Source of the DNA: Triticum aestivum
Taxonomy: Eukaryota; Streptophyta; Magnoliopsida; Poales; Poaceae
DNA length: 64,000 bases
Reading direction: 5' to 3'
Assembly: GCF_018294505.1 (NCBI RefSeq)
Contig: NC_057809.1
Location: 422,242,233 to 422,306,232 of the forward strand
The notes under the pieces are model-generated. The model did no database searches and was not told the origin of the DNA. It was given only the letters and a program-made list of their open reading frames with translations. Positions 1 through 11,310 of this stretch are shown here, in pieces. A program made the position numbers and the translations under genes. Within the stretch, counting starts at the first letter, position 1, and each line of letters begins with the position of its first letter.

Positions 1-525
1 GTAGTGTTTTTAAACTGGAATGCGACAACAAGTATTATTTATCCATGCAAAAAAAAGGTATTCCGTATCACACAATCCACACATTATTGTACTACTTATT
101 GACCAAATGAGAAGGCCATTTCTCCAGAAGAATAGCTAAGTCTTCCCTGATACTATCACTTGGATCTCGAACACTATCTATGATAATAAATCCAAAGGTA
201 TTAATGAAATGTCCAAAAATTTATTCAGTTTGATTGCATTGATATTCTAGATTGAACAAAAAACAGGGATATTGGTCCGGTTTGAATGCCCGAGTTCAAG
301 GCCTTGCTATAGCCAAAGGGTCAATAGGCCGGGTTTGTTTGGTAACATCTTTTTTTGATTGGGTATGGACATTGCAAGTAATAAAAGCACTACCAGATCC
401 TTGTGTGACTACAGTAGGATTTTTACGCTCAAATTGAACGTTGGAACACTTGGGGCGTTTTACATTTATCGTTAAAGGATCTACATTTTATTTTTAGACT
501 ATAAGGAGGGCAAAAGCCCCCCGGG

Positions 526-854
526 TTTATTAACGAAACCAGAGCAAGCGTAACAGCATGCAGAGCATGTTCATGAAGCTACTAACTAGAAGAAGAGCTC
601 AAAAGTTCAGAGCACCTCCAGCTACTTATTACAGATGCACCAAAATTGCATAGAGCTAAGTTTTCAATCATGGAAAGGAAGCTACTCCATCCTACAAGCG
701 CCGGGAGCAGTCTGCAGTCCAGCGATCAAACCACCTTGAGCGCATTCTACATTTTTATATGTGGTACAAATGTGCAATGTCTTGTATCGGAGAGGGAGAT
801 GAGCGAGAACAAGCGTTGACAGGTTCTTATGCCGGTAAACAGAAATTACATACT

Positions 855-939
<85 letters not shown>

Positions 940-1051
940 CTTAGCTAGTAATTAGAAAGGAGTGCGTGAAGAATAAAACCTTCAGTTTAGACTGTCCCGA
1001 AGAAGAGGCGGCTTCAACCCTAGCCTTCTTGGGAGCTGGTCTGCTGTTACT
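526..1051 (-). pseudogene. 3' end of an unknown gene, copy 1 (two exons and poly(A) signal)
   Basis: Read on the minus strand, 1051-980 is a 72-nt open exon. It is bounded by an AG acceptor (1053-1052) and a GT donor (979-978), and encodes 24 residues rich in Lys, Ser and Ala (core PAPKKARVEAASSSG). After an intron holding the AG/CT microsatellite comes a terminal exon (711-682, AG acceptor at 713-712) ending in TAG. A 3' UTR-like stretch follows with AATAAA on the minus strand (531-526). Frame, splice sites and stop are kept in copy 2, which argues for a real coding origin. The basic, Ser-rich tail suggests nothing specific, and I do not recognise the protein. Upstream exons are not identifiable, so this is called a fragment. 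Confidence 0.5.
857..937. repeat. (AG)n microsatellite, 81 bp
   Basis: An uninterrupted AG dinucleotide run of about 40 units lies in the intron of the copy 1 gene fragment. The homologous run in copy 2 is much shorter, so this locus has expanded or the other has contracted. Confidence 0.97.
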
Positions 1052-2011
1052 CTTGAAGGTAGAGAAAAACAAGCAAACTCCAATCATGACTCTATTTCAT
1101 CTTAGTACAAAAGAAGAAACTGCTAGCAAAAGTTAATTAATCCTACGGTACTGTCCACCTTAGCATGGATCAAACATGCCAACTAAAAGATTAACACGGA
1201 AGTGTGACATTACACATACAAGTGGATCTCTACGCCCTCCCCACAAAATAAACGATCGTGTTCCAATGTTCAACATTGATCATAAAAATCTTGTGGAAAA
1301 CTTCGCCCGTAGTCACACAAGGATCAGGTAGTGCTTTTAAACTGGAACGGAACAACAAGTATTATTTATCCACGCAAAAAAAAGGTATTTTGTATCACAC
1401 AATCCACACATTATTGTACTACTTATTGACCAAATGAGAAGCCATTTTTCCGGAACAATAGCTAAGTCTGCCCTGATACTATCACTTGGATCTCAAACAC
1501 TATCTATGATAATAAATCCAAATGTATTAATGAAATGTCAAAAAAATGATTATGTTTGAATGCACTGATATTCTGGATTGACTAAAAAAAGGATATTCGT
1601 CGGGTCTGAACGCCCGAGTTCAAGGCCTTGCTATAGCCAAAGGGGCAATAGGTCAGTTTTGTTTGGTAACATCTTTTTTCGATTGGATATGGACATTGCA
1701 AGTTATAAAAGTAATACTTGATTCTTGTGTGAGTACAGTATGATTTTTATCCTCAAAGTTGAACATTGGAACACTTGGGGTATTTTACATTTATTGTTAG
1801 AGGGTCTACATTTTTTATTTTTAGACTATAAGGAGGGCAAAAGGTTCCATTTCATTAACGAAACCAGAGCAAGCATAACAGCATGCAGAGCATGTTCATG
1901 AGGCTACTAACTAGAAAAAGAGCTCTAAAGTTCAAAGCACCTCCAACTACTTAATACAGTTGCACCAAACATGCATATAGCTAAGTTTTCAATACAAGGA
2001 AGGAAAGGAAG

Positions 2012-2345
2012 CTACTCCAGCCTACAAGCGCCAGGAGCAGTCTGCAGTCCAGCGATCAAACCACCTTGAGCGCATTCTACATTTTTATATGTAGTACAAA
2101 TATGCAATGTCTTGTATCGGAGAGGGAGATGAGTGAGAACAAGGGTTGACAGGTTCTTATGCTGGTAAACAGAAAATTACATACTCCAGAGAGAGAGGGA
2201 GAGAGAGAGAGAGAGACAGACAGAATCAAGACTTTAAGCTAGTAATCAGAAAGGAGTGTGTGAAGAATAAAACCTTCAGATTATACTCTCCCGAAGAAGA
2301 GGTGGCTTGAACCCTAGCCTTCTTGGGAGCTGATCTGCTGTTACT
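2012..2345 (-). pseudogene. 3' end of the same unknown gene, copy 2
   Basis: This is the duplicate of the fragment at 526-1051. The exon at 2345-2274 is again 72 nt with AG and GT borders. It encodes a similar peptide with changes such as Glu to Gln and Gln-Ser-Lys to Glu-Tyr-Asn. The terminal exon 2041-2012 keeps frame and TAG stop, with Met to Leu before the last Glu. The AATAAA of copy 1 is mutated here. Substitutions preserve the open frame, but no upstream coding part is attached. Confidence 0.48.
2188..2216. repeat. (AG)n microsatellite, short interrupted homologue
   Basis: A 29-bp AG run broken by one GGG stands at the position homologous to 857-937 in the second tandem copy. Confidence 0.9.
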
Positions 2346-2545
2346 CTTGAAGGTAGGAAAAAACAAACAAACTCCAATCATGACTCTATTTCATCTTAGT
2401 ACAAAAGAAGAAACTGGTAACAAAAGTTAATTTATCCCATGGTTCTGTCCACATTAACATGGATCAAACATGTCAAATAAAAGATTAACACGGATCAAAG
2501 CCATGTGACATTGCGCATATATGTGGATCTCTACGCGCTCCCCTC

Positions 2546-3610
2546 GAAAAAAGGATCTTTACATCCTTCGGGGAGAAAAGTTGAAGAGCCAAGCTTAGCA
2601 GCGAAGCGTGCGACGCTCCAGAGGGCGAAATCATGTTATGGAGCTTAAAAATGTTTTGTTGTAATCGGCGGCGTAGTAGAAATTTCTTGGAAGAGACTGC
2701 CATCGGGGTTGGCGCTGCCAGATTTTGGACGAGCACAACCTTTCTCGCGTTGGAATGCTCTCAGCGCTTTTTTCTGGCTGGAAATGCCGAAACATCATTT
2801 TGGAGCACCACAAGACGAACAAATCAGACGCAAAAACGACTCGCAGAGCCAACTATAGGGAGCAGTAATTTACACTCCATCCAAATCAGGAAGGAGGGCT
2901 CGGAACGGCCCGAAAGGCGACGGCGGGGAAGGCTCGGCAGCCTGTGTAAGGCCGCTGAAGAAGCCAGGTCGCAAGTTTACTACTCCACGGCGGCAGAGTA
3001 CTAATAACTGGAGTGTAAATTTGCAGTGAAAGCTATAGCTTGCCTCACGGCGGCAAGGTGCGAGAGAGCGGGAGTTGCCATCGACGCCCGGACCCGTGAC
3101 CTTGTAGACGGGGCCTAAGCCGCCCTTTCCGTGGTAGTAGAAAGTTGAGATTTCTCCTTGCCCGCCCAGGGAGAAGGGTGCAGACCCAGCGGAGAAGTCA
3201 GGAGACGAAGGTGGCAGTGCCGGCGCCGACAGAGTGGCCGGGCGGAGTGGAGGAAGCACGCGACATCGCAGCGTTGGGCTTAGGTGGTGATGGACTGACA
3301 GCGCCGTCGATATAGTGGAGGTTTTTTTATTGCGGGAGGAGCGGAACAGGAGAAACTGGAGGAGAAGAGAGGCTTACCGGCGGGAGGGTTGGGTGTGGCG
3401 GCGGCGCCGCCGCGCTTATCTTTCCTCTTCTCCTTGTGGCGCTCAATCCCTCTCTGCTATTCTGATGCTTAACGATGCCTTGTAGCAGGCAATGCCGCAG
3501 TAGAGCGCGCCGGGGGGGGGGGGGGGGGCGCGGGGACCCTGTGTGGTCAAATCGCTGAAATTTTGGCTTACTTTTTTCTGAATGATAAAAGTAGGGTGAC
3601 ATCATGCTGA
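2546..3610 (-). other. GC-rich gene-like segment, no assignable gene
   Basis: This stretch is GC-rich with an open minus-strand frame at 3259-2870 (129 codons). Part of that frame reads like a glycine loop followed by VYK (roughly 3170-3120), which recalls but does not establish a kinase-type nucleotide-binding loop. A perfect 12-bp inverted repeat (2867-2878 and 3010-3021) flanks about 130 bp. A 17-G homopolymer lies at 3512-3528. It could be the 5' exon of the gene whose 3' end is duplicated to the left, but no splice path was found. Confidence 0.3.
3512..3528. repeat. Poly-G tract (17 G)
   Basis: A run of 17 G lies in a CG-rich context. It can form a G-quadruplex and is a likely site of assembly length error. 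Confidence 0.9.
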
Positions 3611-4211
3611 TCTAAATCATCCCATGTTTTCGGGAACATGTGCAGCTATTCATAACTTTACGCGGCGCTGCACTAGATAGAGCTCATGTGCAGCTAGTCA
3701 TAGATTACAGATGTATCCCATCCTCCTCATCTGATATTTTTCGTGAGTACCGTTAGTCTACAAAAACTGGGCGCATCAAATCTGGAAGATGGAAGTTCGT
3801 TACACGATCACACAAAGCAAACGAGCAACCCCTAAAAACAAAGCCGAAGGTTAAGACCTTGCTACAGAGAGCAGGCCTTTAATGGCTCGTCGGCGGATGC
3901 TAACCAAAACACTGGCGTGGCGAGCAGGCGGTTCGGTCATGCGCGCGCAAAACAAACCCAGCACCCGTGAACCCGTTCGCGGTGGAGGACACGAGGGCGC
4001 TCCCGAAGAAGCTCTCCGCCCCTTGCCATCCGAGGTTGGCTCAGATACAGGCTGCCTCCCCACCGTCTGCTCTGGGGTGGGGAGTGGGGACAACCGAGAG
4101 ATGCATAGTCTGATCTGCCGGTCCATCCGGCGTGCGTGCTACAGGAGTTGGTCACACGCGTGCTCGTGTGTCCGGTAGTGAGGCTCCAACCTAGTCAACT
4201 TTAATTTTATG
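3611..4211. other. Intergenic, nothing recognisable
   Basis: Short overlapping frames exist on both strands (3851-4178) but none shows domain-like or conserved sequence. I see no repeat family signature here. Confidence 0.5.
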
Positions 4212-4214
4212 TAA

Positions 4215-5878
4215 GAGAAACTTTAATCAGACTCAAATGAACGGTAATTTTGTTTATTTTTTGTTTGTTTGGGTCGGCCAGACGGACACCCATATCTGCT
4301 TCCGTGTTTGAGTCAGCTCGTGCATCCAACGCTGGCCCGACCTATTTTTTTGTTCGCGTGAAAAGAATAGACCACCAATATTATGAAAATGAAAAAAAAT
4401 ATTAATTAAACGTTAATGCCGGCCACAAAGGCCGGCTAGAGTCCACGCGTCTACATTACATTAACTAACAAGGCTACTAGGCGGCGCGTTGCCTAGGCGT
4501 CGTCCTCTTCGCCGTCAGGGCCGGTGAAGTCGATCAGCGTTGGCGCCGGGCCGGCCCAAGGGAACATCGTGTTCCAGAGCCTGGCGATGTTGTACAACGG
4601 GGATTGTGCCGCCGCCTGCTGGGCAAGGCGCGCCTCCTCCTCTGCCTCACGACGCTCTTCGTCGGCGTCGCGTTCGAGCATTTCGAGGTACTCGTCCTCG
4701 CGGTGCTCCTTGGTCAGCCTTTGTTGGCGTCATTGCTCGAGGTACGCCTACTCCTGTGCCGGCGTTGCCCCCAACCACACCGGTGGCGCGCTGACCCACT
4801 CGCGCACTACCCCGGTCCAGGAGTAGCGCTCGATGCGGGTCGACTCCGGCTCCAGCTTGGCTGGGGATGGCGGGACCAGCGGCGGCACAACGCAGTCACG
4901 ACCACGGACAGAGCCATGACCTCTGCCAGGCGCGCCTCGTACGCCGCATCCTCCTCCTCCTCCTCCCCCTCCTCTCTGCGCCGCTCCTCCTCGCTTTCCT
5001 ATAGGACAGCCGCCAGGGCTACCTGGTAGGCGGCCTCCACCTCCTTGTCCTCATCGCTAACGACGAGGGGCGCTGGTCGGGAGCCATGCGAGACGTCACG
5101 GACGTCTGGCCTCCTCATGCTCGAAGGCGAACCAACGGGGCGGAGTCGAGCCGCTGCTCCGGTGTCAGTAGCGCCCGCCAACCCCGCGCCTCCTCCGCGT
5201 GCGCCCCCGCCGACCGCGGCGCCGCCGACACTGGGATCCTCTGATTCAAGTGCCAGTCGTGTGGCAGGGTGACATCGGTGTAGGGGAGAGGCACCCGGTT
5301 CTCCCAGTGCCATTTCGGCTGGTGCACTAGGAAGTTCACGCGCTGCCTTGACCGGCGGGAAGACGCCAGCGAGGACGGGGGAGGTGGGGAGAGGGGTGGC
5401 GGGCTCCTTGCCCTTGCCTTTGCTTGAGAAGAAACCCATCAGCAGGGGAGAGGGGTGGCTAGGGTTGCTGCCGCCGACGGGGGGGTAGAGGGTGACGAGA
5501 TGGCGACCGAGATGGGGACGGGGGGCTTTTTGGAGCGGATAAGGATGCCCCCCTCCCCCCGCATGCTTGGATTAAAAAAGGCTGACTGTCGTCGCTGACG
5601 CGTGGGCTCAAAATGGGCGGTTATCATAAATTAAGCTAACCGTGATAGTTGGATGGCCGTCAGGTGGGGACACGGCGGACACCGAGAAGGCGTGCAAGGC
5701 ATCCGCTTTGCGGTTGTGCCGACGCGTTTGCTGCCCAAATTTGAGTCGCAAATGCGTCGGCACGGACGCGAGAAGGATGCCTTTTGTGAATGGGTCGATG
5801 CGTTGGGCTTCCATTTTTATCCGCTCCGATTCAAACGGACAGTGATGGACAAAATGAGTACGTGCGTTGGAGTTGCTC
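4215..5878 (-). mobile_element. PIF/Harbinger-like DNA transposon with TAA target duplication
   Basis: The left end begins GAGAAACTTTAATC at 4215. The right end read on the minus strand begins GAGCAACTCCAACG at 5878. Ten of 14 terminal bases match, and similar subterminal words follow (TTTTGT, GTTTG, TCGG) on both arms. TAA precedes the left end (4212-4214) and follows the right end (5879-5881) as a direct 3-bp duplication, the target preference of the PIF/Harbinger superfamily. No DDE transposase is visible in its 1664 bp, so it is non-autonomous. It carries a broken GC-rich minus-strand gene. Confidence 0.68.
4493..5439 (-). pseudogene. Broken gene carried inside the Harbinger-like element
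   Basis: Coding signal on the minus strand starts at ATG 5439 (MGFFSSKGKGKEPATPLP). It continues in a second frame over 5339-5115, with a stretch rich in Trp, His and Pro. It returns to the first frame over about 5115-4999 (acidic, VSDEDKEVEAAYQVALA) and ends with a Glu/Ala-rich helix and acidic tail at 4681-4493 (stop). At least two frameshifts and one stop (4999-5001) break it. The acidic helical repeats and lack of transposase motifs suggest a passenger or ORF1-like product. I recall similar unnamed proteins in Triticeae but cannot name a family. Confidence 0.5.
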
Positions 5879-5978
5879 TAACGGTTACACAATAAGTAAA
5901 AAACAACGGGTTGATCGTTGATCGCTAATTCTGCCCCCATGTCCCTGACGACGCAATGCCCGGCTATAATTCTAAGGG

Positions 5979-6132
5979 CCCGTTCGGGAACACTCCGGCT
6001 CCCAACTCCGTGGAGCTGAAGTGGCGGAGCGGAGCGGAGCACAGTTCATTTTGGTGGAGCTGCCATTCTGCCGCTTCGCATTTCAGCGCCGAGCGGAGCG
6101 GAACAGTTGGAGCGGTTCGTTGCCGAACATGC
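5979..6132. mobile_element. Possible small MITE
   Basis: The left end reads GGGCCCGTTCGGGAAC. The right end, read in reverse, reads GTGCATGTTCGGCAAC and is followed on both arms by CCG and CTCC words, giving imperfect terminal inverted repeats about 154 bp apart. CTAA stands next to both ends but could be chance. The GGGCCCGTTCGG opening is common in grass hAT-like elements (from memory). Confidence 0.3.
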
Positions 6133-8268
6133 ACTAAATCCCATGTATTTGCAGGCCCTTGTAGCAGGGAGCTCCAGAGCACGAAAGCAACCTCCCAGTT
6201 GTGAGCACGCGCATGGCATTAAGAACCATCAGCAAGCGACAGATCTGAAACAATTTGGGAATTTGAAAACTCAATTTTTTTATCAAAAAATGAATATTTT
6301 TTGAAACGTGAACCTTTATCAAAATTGTGAATAATGTTTTAGGGATTTGAATGTTTTTGAAAAAACACAAACATTTTCTAAAATTTTGAAATAAATGAAG
6401 GTGTGTTTTTCTATGAAAACATAATTATTTTTTTATAAAAGGGGAACATCTTTTGGAACCCCTAACTAATTTGAAACACGGAATTTGTTGGGATATGTGA
6501 AAAAAATTAAAACGAAAATATTATTTGAAAAACTGAACAAAATTGAAAAGAGCAATCATTTTCTAAACAGGATTGATATTTCACATCTAGATGTAATATG
6601 CTTACCTCACATTTAAGTCTTCAATCACAGGATCAAACTTGCTATAAGATTTGTGCAATTGATAGAAAAAATAGGTAAATGTGCAACTGATAAATAACCT
6701 GTCGATCTAGTCCTTGTCGATGTACCTCCCGAGCTGGGCTATTTTTTTGTTCCCTTGTCCGCTCAGGCATGTGCCCCGTGTCTAGGCCTGGGGCCTTTTT
6801 ATTGCGGGCTTTTGTTTTTTAGGCCGTCATCTACGTTTTTCTTTTTCTTTTCAAGTCTGTCCTATGGCTCAGTCCAAGTTTTTTCTTGTTGTTTTTGTCC
6901 ACTTTCATTCAACACTATGGATTTGCTTTTTTTGTTTGTTTCTGTTTCCTTTTTCTTTTCTTCTTTCTATTTAATTATTTATTTTAAATTATGAAGTACT
7001 TTATTTTTATTTTTTATTTTTTATTTTCCATTCCCTTCTTCTTTAGTTATTTGTTTTAAATTCGTGAAACTTTTCACTCTTTCATTTTGAAGTTTAAATG
7101 TTGTGCAAATCTTCATTACGGTTTTTTTGTCAGGCGCGTCCCGTGTCGTGTCGTCTGTCTTGTCTTTATATGTCGACTTGTTCGCGTGTGTGCGTCTTTT
7201 GCTGTGCCGTTTTCTGCGACACGATCCGGGAGTCCTGTTTCGGATTGGTTTTACTAATTCGCATCTAGTTGAGAGTTGACAATGTCATCTAACTTGTATA
7301 CCATTACATATACGCGCTTATGAGTCGTGCTTGTTATTTGCCAAAAAAAAAGAGTCATATTCATTTGTCGTTGTGTCATATTTTATGTTCATCCCATGTA
7401 AAGCAGTGAGCCCCGATATGCTTTTAGTGAGCCGTTTTTATGTTTTGTGTATTGGGATTTTTTTTGGGCCACATGTCATTTTATTCTCTACTTTTTATTT
7501 TATTTTTTGGTTCGATTGTGTAGTCCTAGTGATGTCTATTCTAATTCCTAGTAATGTCTCGTCTAATAAGTCTATAACCATCCAATTTGTTTGCTTTAGT
7601 GTTCGCACAAACTCAATCATGCGCGCCCGTCAGCTCGTTCTTTTTTGTCGCGCATCCTCTTGCCCCATTTGTTCTGTATCGGTCAGTTCTCGCGTTTCTT
7701 TTCACAAGGGGTCATATATGTCGTCGTTCGAGGGGAGGGGATGTTCTTTTTGTTTATTTTTACTGTGCATTTTGTGGCCTGATGAAGAATTTGTAGGAGT
7801 CCACCCAGACAAGAGACTTTTATATAATGGGAGCACATGCATGGTTCCTTTTGTCTAGATGAAGGGTAGAAATGTGTAGAGTTTAGATCAGTGGGGAGAA
7901 AATCTCTGAATGCCTTATTGTTCTTATAAGCAGGAGTTTGTGTGCAGTGTGTTTTCATGTTCTAGAGCAGATTACTTGAGTTTACATGGTAGATCTATTT
8001 ATTTATTTTTTGTTATCTGTTTAATGCGCAACCAACTACTTTTTTTGTGTGGGCCTATTGTTTTTTTAGATCTACTTCTTTTTTGCCAGAACTACACATG
8101 CTTTTTCCAGACATGAGGTTATTTGTAGTTCTTGTTCGCAGAATTTCTTCTGTTTTTGAAGTTCAGTTATTTTTGGAGTTCAATCCATGTGACCAACTAC
8201 ATCATAATTTTCTGTAGATACATGTCTCGTGGACACTTAAGGGAAGTTCTGCCAAGATGTGAAACCCG
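6133..8268. other. AT- and T-rich intergenic DNA without genes
   Basis: About 6240-6560 is A-rich, with recurring words such as GAACATTTTTTGAAA. About 6735-8160 is strongly T-rich on the plus strand. Open frames here (for example 7331-7858) translate to Phe, Ser, Leu and Cys-rich sequence with no domain character and are taken as by-products of composition. Confidence 0.6.
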
Positions 8269-9189
8269 ATGAGTTCAACATCCACATGTGGGACGAGTTT
8301 TGTTCTTGAGTTTCGTCTTCATCTCTTCCAACTCCAGCACCCAACCACCCACTTGTATCCCGTGGTTTTGTGTAGTGATTTTAGTTGCAAATCATCCCTT
8401 GACTCATATTGGGGCTCGTGGTTTCTTTCATTCCAGTTGCAAGCCCGCGCAACCGGACATGTGGTTTGTTTTTATCTCAGTTACTAGTCCATCCTCGACT
8501 CGCAACTGGGTTCATAGTTTGTAGTTGTCCGAGTTGCAAGTCCACCCTCGACTCTCGCAACTCATATCATAGTTTTATGTAGTTGTCCTAATTGCAAGTC
8601 CACCCTCGGCTCATAACTAGGCTCGTAGTTTGTTTCAACGAGCCACCCTTGACTCGTAAGAAAGCTCATGGGTTAAAGATACAAAAAAGAAAAAGTAGAA
8701 CATGATGTAATTCCTAATCCAATGAAAAATCATATTTTGGTTTGAGCAGTCATTTAGGGGGCCTTAGCTAGTGATCCAAGTTGTTTCCTTCTCGACGATG
8801 AAGCTTATCCCCCATCGTCTTACTGGCTGACCTTGACCCCTATTATTTTGCGTTTTTTTAGAAAAGGAGGAGGACCCCCGGCCTCTGCATCTGGACGATG
8901 CATGTAGCCATTTTATTAATTGTTCACACAAGACCTTACAAAGTCATACAACAGTAATACTAAAGCCACCGTTGCGTGTGATTTGTTTTTCATCGCAATT
9001 GCAAGTTCACCCTTGACTTGCAACTGTGTTTGTAGTTTGTTCATCCTAGTTGCAAGTCGACTCTTGACTCGCAACTGGGCTCACCCTGGACTCGCAATTG
9101 GGCTTGTAGTTGTCCGAGTTACAAGCTCACTCATTGAGTTGGAACTAGAGCATGTGTTTCGTTTTCCATCCCAATTGCAAGTCCACCCT
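8269..9189 (+). repeat. Degenerate short-period repeat (GTTGCAAGTCCACCCTCGACTC family)
   Basis: Diverged copies of a unit about 50-60 bp long recur here. The unit pairs a word like 'gttgcaagtccaccctcgac' with 'cgcaactgggctcgtagttt'. They occur from about 8380 to 8660 and again from about 8990 to 9189. Roughly 8660-8985 interrupts the array and includes a piece (about 8850-8985) that looks like a separate dispersed repeat. Confidence 0.65.
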
Positions 9190-10739
9190 TGTTAGGGCAT
9201 TTCCCGTATCAGTGTTTTGGTGATGATGACAACTCACCTTGTAGACTAATCATATGCTAAAGTGTTCCAGGTACACCTTGTTTTAGCACAATATGGTCAG
9301 GGCTTCCCTCCCGACGGAAAAGATTGAAGATGGTGGTTCTAACGTGTTTATTTCTTTGGTCATAGGAATCCGTACTATTAAGAGGGAGTCTACATCAGAA
9401 GGTATTAGTTGAATCAATGCACGAACACATTCCTGTCCACCAAATGTTCTCTTCCGTTCAAGGAGAAAGAGGTCCTCATTTCCTCCAAACAAAATGATTT
9501 TAACCACACCCCCCAACAGTTGTACCGCTGGGCTGGGAAGTTGTATCGCCTGCCCGGTTCGACCGGCACAACAACCGCCCCAGGAGTGATACCCCAGGGT
9601 TGCTACTCCCAGGTACAAGCCCAACGGTTGTACTGCTGCCGCCGGGCGGTGGTACCGCCTCAATACTGGCAAAACCTAGGACAGCTTCATGGGTGGTTGT
9701 ACCGGCCCAGTACCGCCCAACCACCGATCAAGCTTTTGTGGTGGGGTGGTTATTGGGCGGTGTTGGCCCGGTTTTCCCGGTTGGTCTTTATTAACCGGTA
9801 TTATCAGTGCCCGGAGCGGTTCTACCGCTCAGGACTTTGCCTCCACCGTGACTCAGTCCAGGCGGTAGTTCCGGTGCAACTACCGCTCGACTATCGCTAT
9901 AGGGGTGACTCCCTTCTATTTGGAGGCGATAGTTGGGTGGTAGTGGAGCGGTTGGTCCGGTTTCTTGTAGTAGCCTGTACTACCACTCATACCACCAGTT
10001 GTACCGCCTGCTAGGGTTTCTATAGCATACCCGTGAATCCCGGTTGTACCGGGGTCATGAGCGGTTGTACCGATGTAGTGTAAAAATTGATGTAATGGTT
10101 GGAAATGAGGGGTCCCTATATAAAGGGTGGTTCTTCCACCTACCACTTTACCTCTTGCCTCTCTCTCTCCTACATTAATGCCCTCCAAGCTTTCTTGCCT
10201 GATCTCTCTCTCTCTCTAGCCACTCAAACTTGTTGATTAGCTAGGGATTGAAGGAGGATACCTAGATCTACACTTCCACCAAAGGAAAATTGATTCCCCC
10301 ATACTTTCTTGCGTGGAATTTGTTACTCTTGGGTGTTTGAGCACTCTAGATGGAAGAGGTCACCTCAGAGCCACATTCCATTGTGGTGAAGCTCCGTGGT
10401 GGTGTTGGAAGCCTCCAATTCGGTTGCGGAGAGAGCTCCAACCTTGTTTGTAAAGGTCTCGTCGCCGCCTTCAAGGGCACCACTAGTGGATTCACGGCAT
10501 CTTGCATTGTGTGAAGCGTGAGGAGAATACAATGGCCTTAGTGGCTTCTTGGGGAGCATTGTGCCTCCACACTCTACTAACGTAGACGTACTTCCTCTCA
10601 AAGGGAAGGAACTTCGGTAACACATCCTCGTCTTCATCGGCTCCACTTGTGGTTATCTCTTACCTTTACTTTGTGCAAGCTTTACTTGTGTTGTATCCTC
10701 ACTTGCTTGTGTTGTTGTTGTTGCTAGAATCATATAGGT
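9190..10739 (+). mobile_element. Partial LTR of an unnamed gypsy-like element
   Basis: The segment opens with TGTTAGGGCATTTCCC and has 'ttttggtgatgatgacaac' near its start. It is followed by a long tract of alternating GGTTGTACCG / ACCGCC words (about 9520-10075), then a TATA box and a CT-rich leader (10150-10220). This layout (U3, promoter, R) fits an LTR read on the plus strand. The expected continuation is cut off at 10739 by another LTR. No coding sequence is attached. Confidence 0.5.
10117..10124 (+). promoter_or_regulatory. TATA box of the partial LTR
   Basis: TATATAAA lies about 40 bp upstream of a CT-rich transcribed-like leader, inside the LTR fragment. Confidence 0.5.
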
Positions 10740-11213
10740 TGTTGAAAGCACAAGTGCTCCCTGGGTGATCTTTGTAATTAATGTCAACATATATTTTGTT
10801 GAACTAATAGCTTTATCTAGTATATTTCAGATAAGTTCAACAGAGGCGTGGTAAGGATAAGAGGATGTGGAACCCTTAAAAATGCTAAGGATAAGGATTG
10901 GCAAAAGCTCAAGTCTCTTCATTTTCATTTAAGTGATCCAAGATCACATTGAGTCCATAGGAAAGCCAATAATATTAAAAGGGGATGAGGTGTTGCTTAA
11001 TGTTCTGTTGCTCAAGTGCTTAGTGACATTGCTCCAAAACCCTCAACCACTTTCTCCATCCAAATTTGTCCAAACCCTGTTTCCTAACTCGGCCTCACCG
11101 ATATTTCCTACCCAGAGCCACCGAGTTCATTTGACATAGCCACTACCAGAAACCCTAACAAATTGATCTGACTGATATGGATCTCGGTCTCACCGAGATG
11201 GCCTTGCCAACTC
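10740..11213 (+). mobile_element. Truncated LTR of a second element
   Basis: The sequence changes abruptly at TGTTGAAAGCACAAGTGCTCCC, which I recall as the start of a Triticeae gypsy LTR. It runs through 'tctcggtctcaccgagatgg' and is cut at 11213 by the Angela-type LTR. The remainder of this element would lie beyond the right end of the Angela insertion, outside the window. Confidence 0.45.
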
Positions 11214-11310
11214 TGTTAGGGAACATAGTATTTCAAAAAAAAATCCTACGATCACGCAAGATCTATCTAGGAGAAGCACAGCAACGAGCGGGGACAGTGT
11301 GTCCACGTAC

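Larger units (their letters stand above)
1..1327. repeat. Tandem duplication, copy 1
   Basis: This is the first of two direct copies of a segment of about 1.33 kb. The opening words at position 1 recur with few changes at 1328, and the copies can be followed together through the AG microsatellite and the 72-nt exon described below. Copy 1 ends in about 80 bp (1259-1339) that is an imperfect inverted copy of 383-447, so each unit contains a foldback. The left end lies outside the window. Confidence 0.85.
1328..2545. repeat. Tandem duplication, copy 2 (right end lost)
   Basis: This is the second direct copy, alignable to copy 1 with small indels until about 2545, where the sequences diverge inside the shared word 'gtggatctctacg'. 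The inverted arm that closes copy 1 is missing here. Arm 1704-1771 still contains a perfect inverted match (1758-1771) to 1261-1274. Divergence between copies is visible by eye at many sites, so the duplication is not recent. Confidence 0.82.

Noticed and set aside
759..944. ORF with a long Arg-Glu repeat
   Set aside because: It is the translation of the AG microsatellite.
2870..3259. Possible kinase glycine-loop (GKGGLGPVYK-like)
   Set aside because: A ten-residue resemblance with no other kinase motif nearby. Kept only as a note in the gene-like segment.
7331..7858. Plus-strand ORF of 175 codons
   Set aside because: T-rich composition gives Phe/Ser/Leu/Cys-rich translation. No start context or similarity was recognised.
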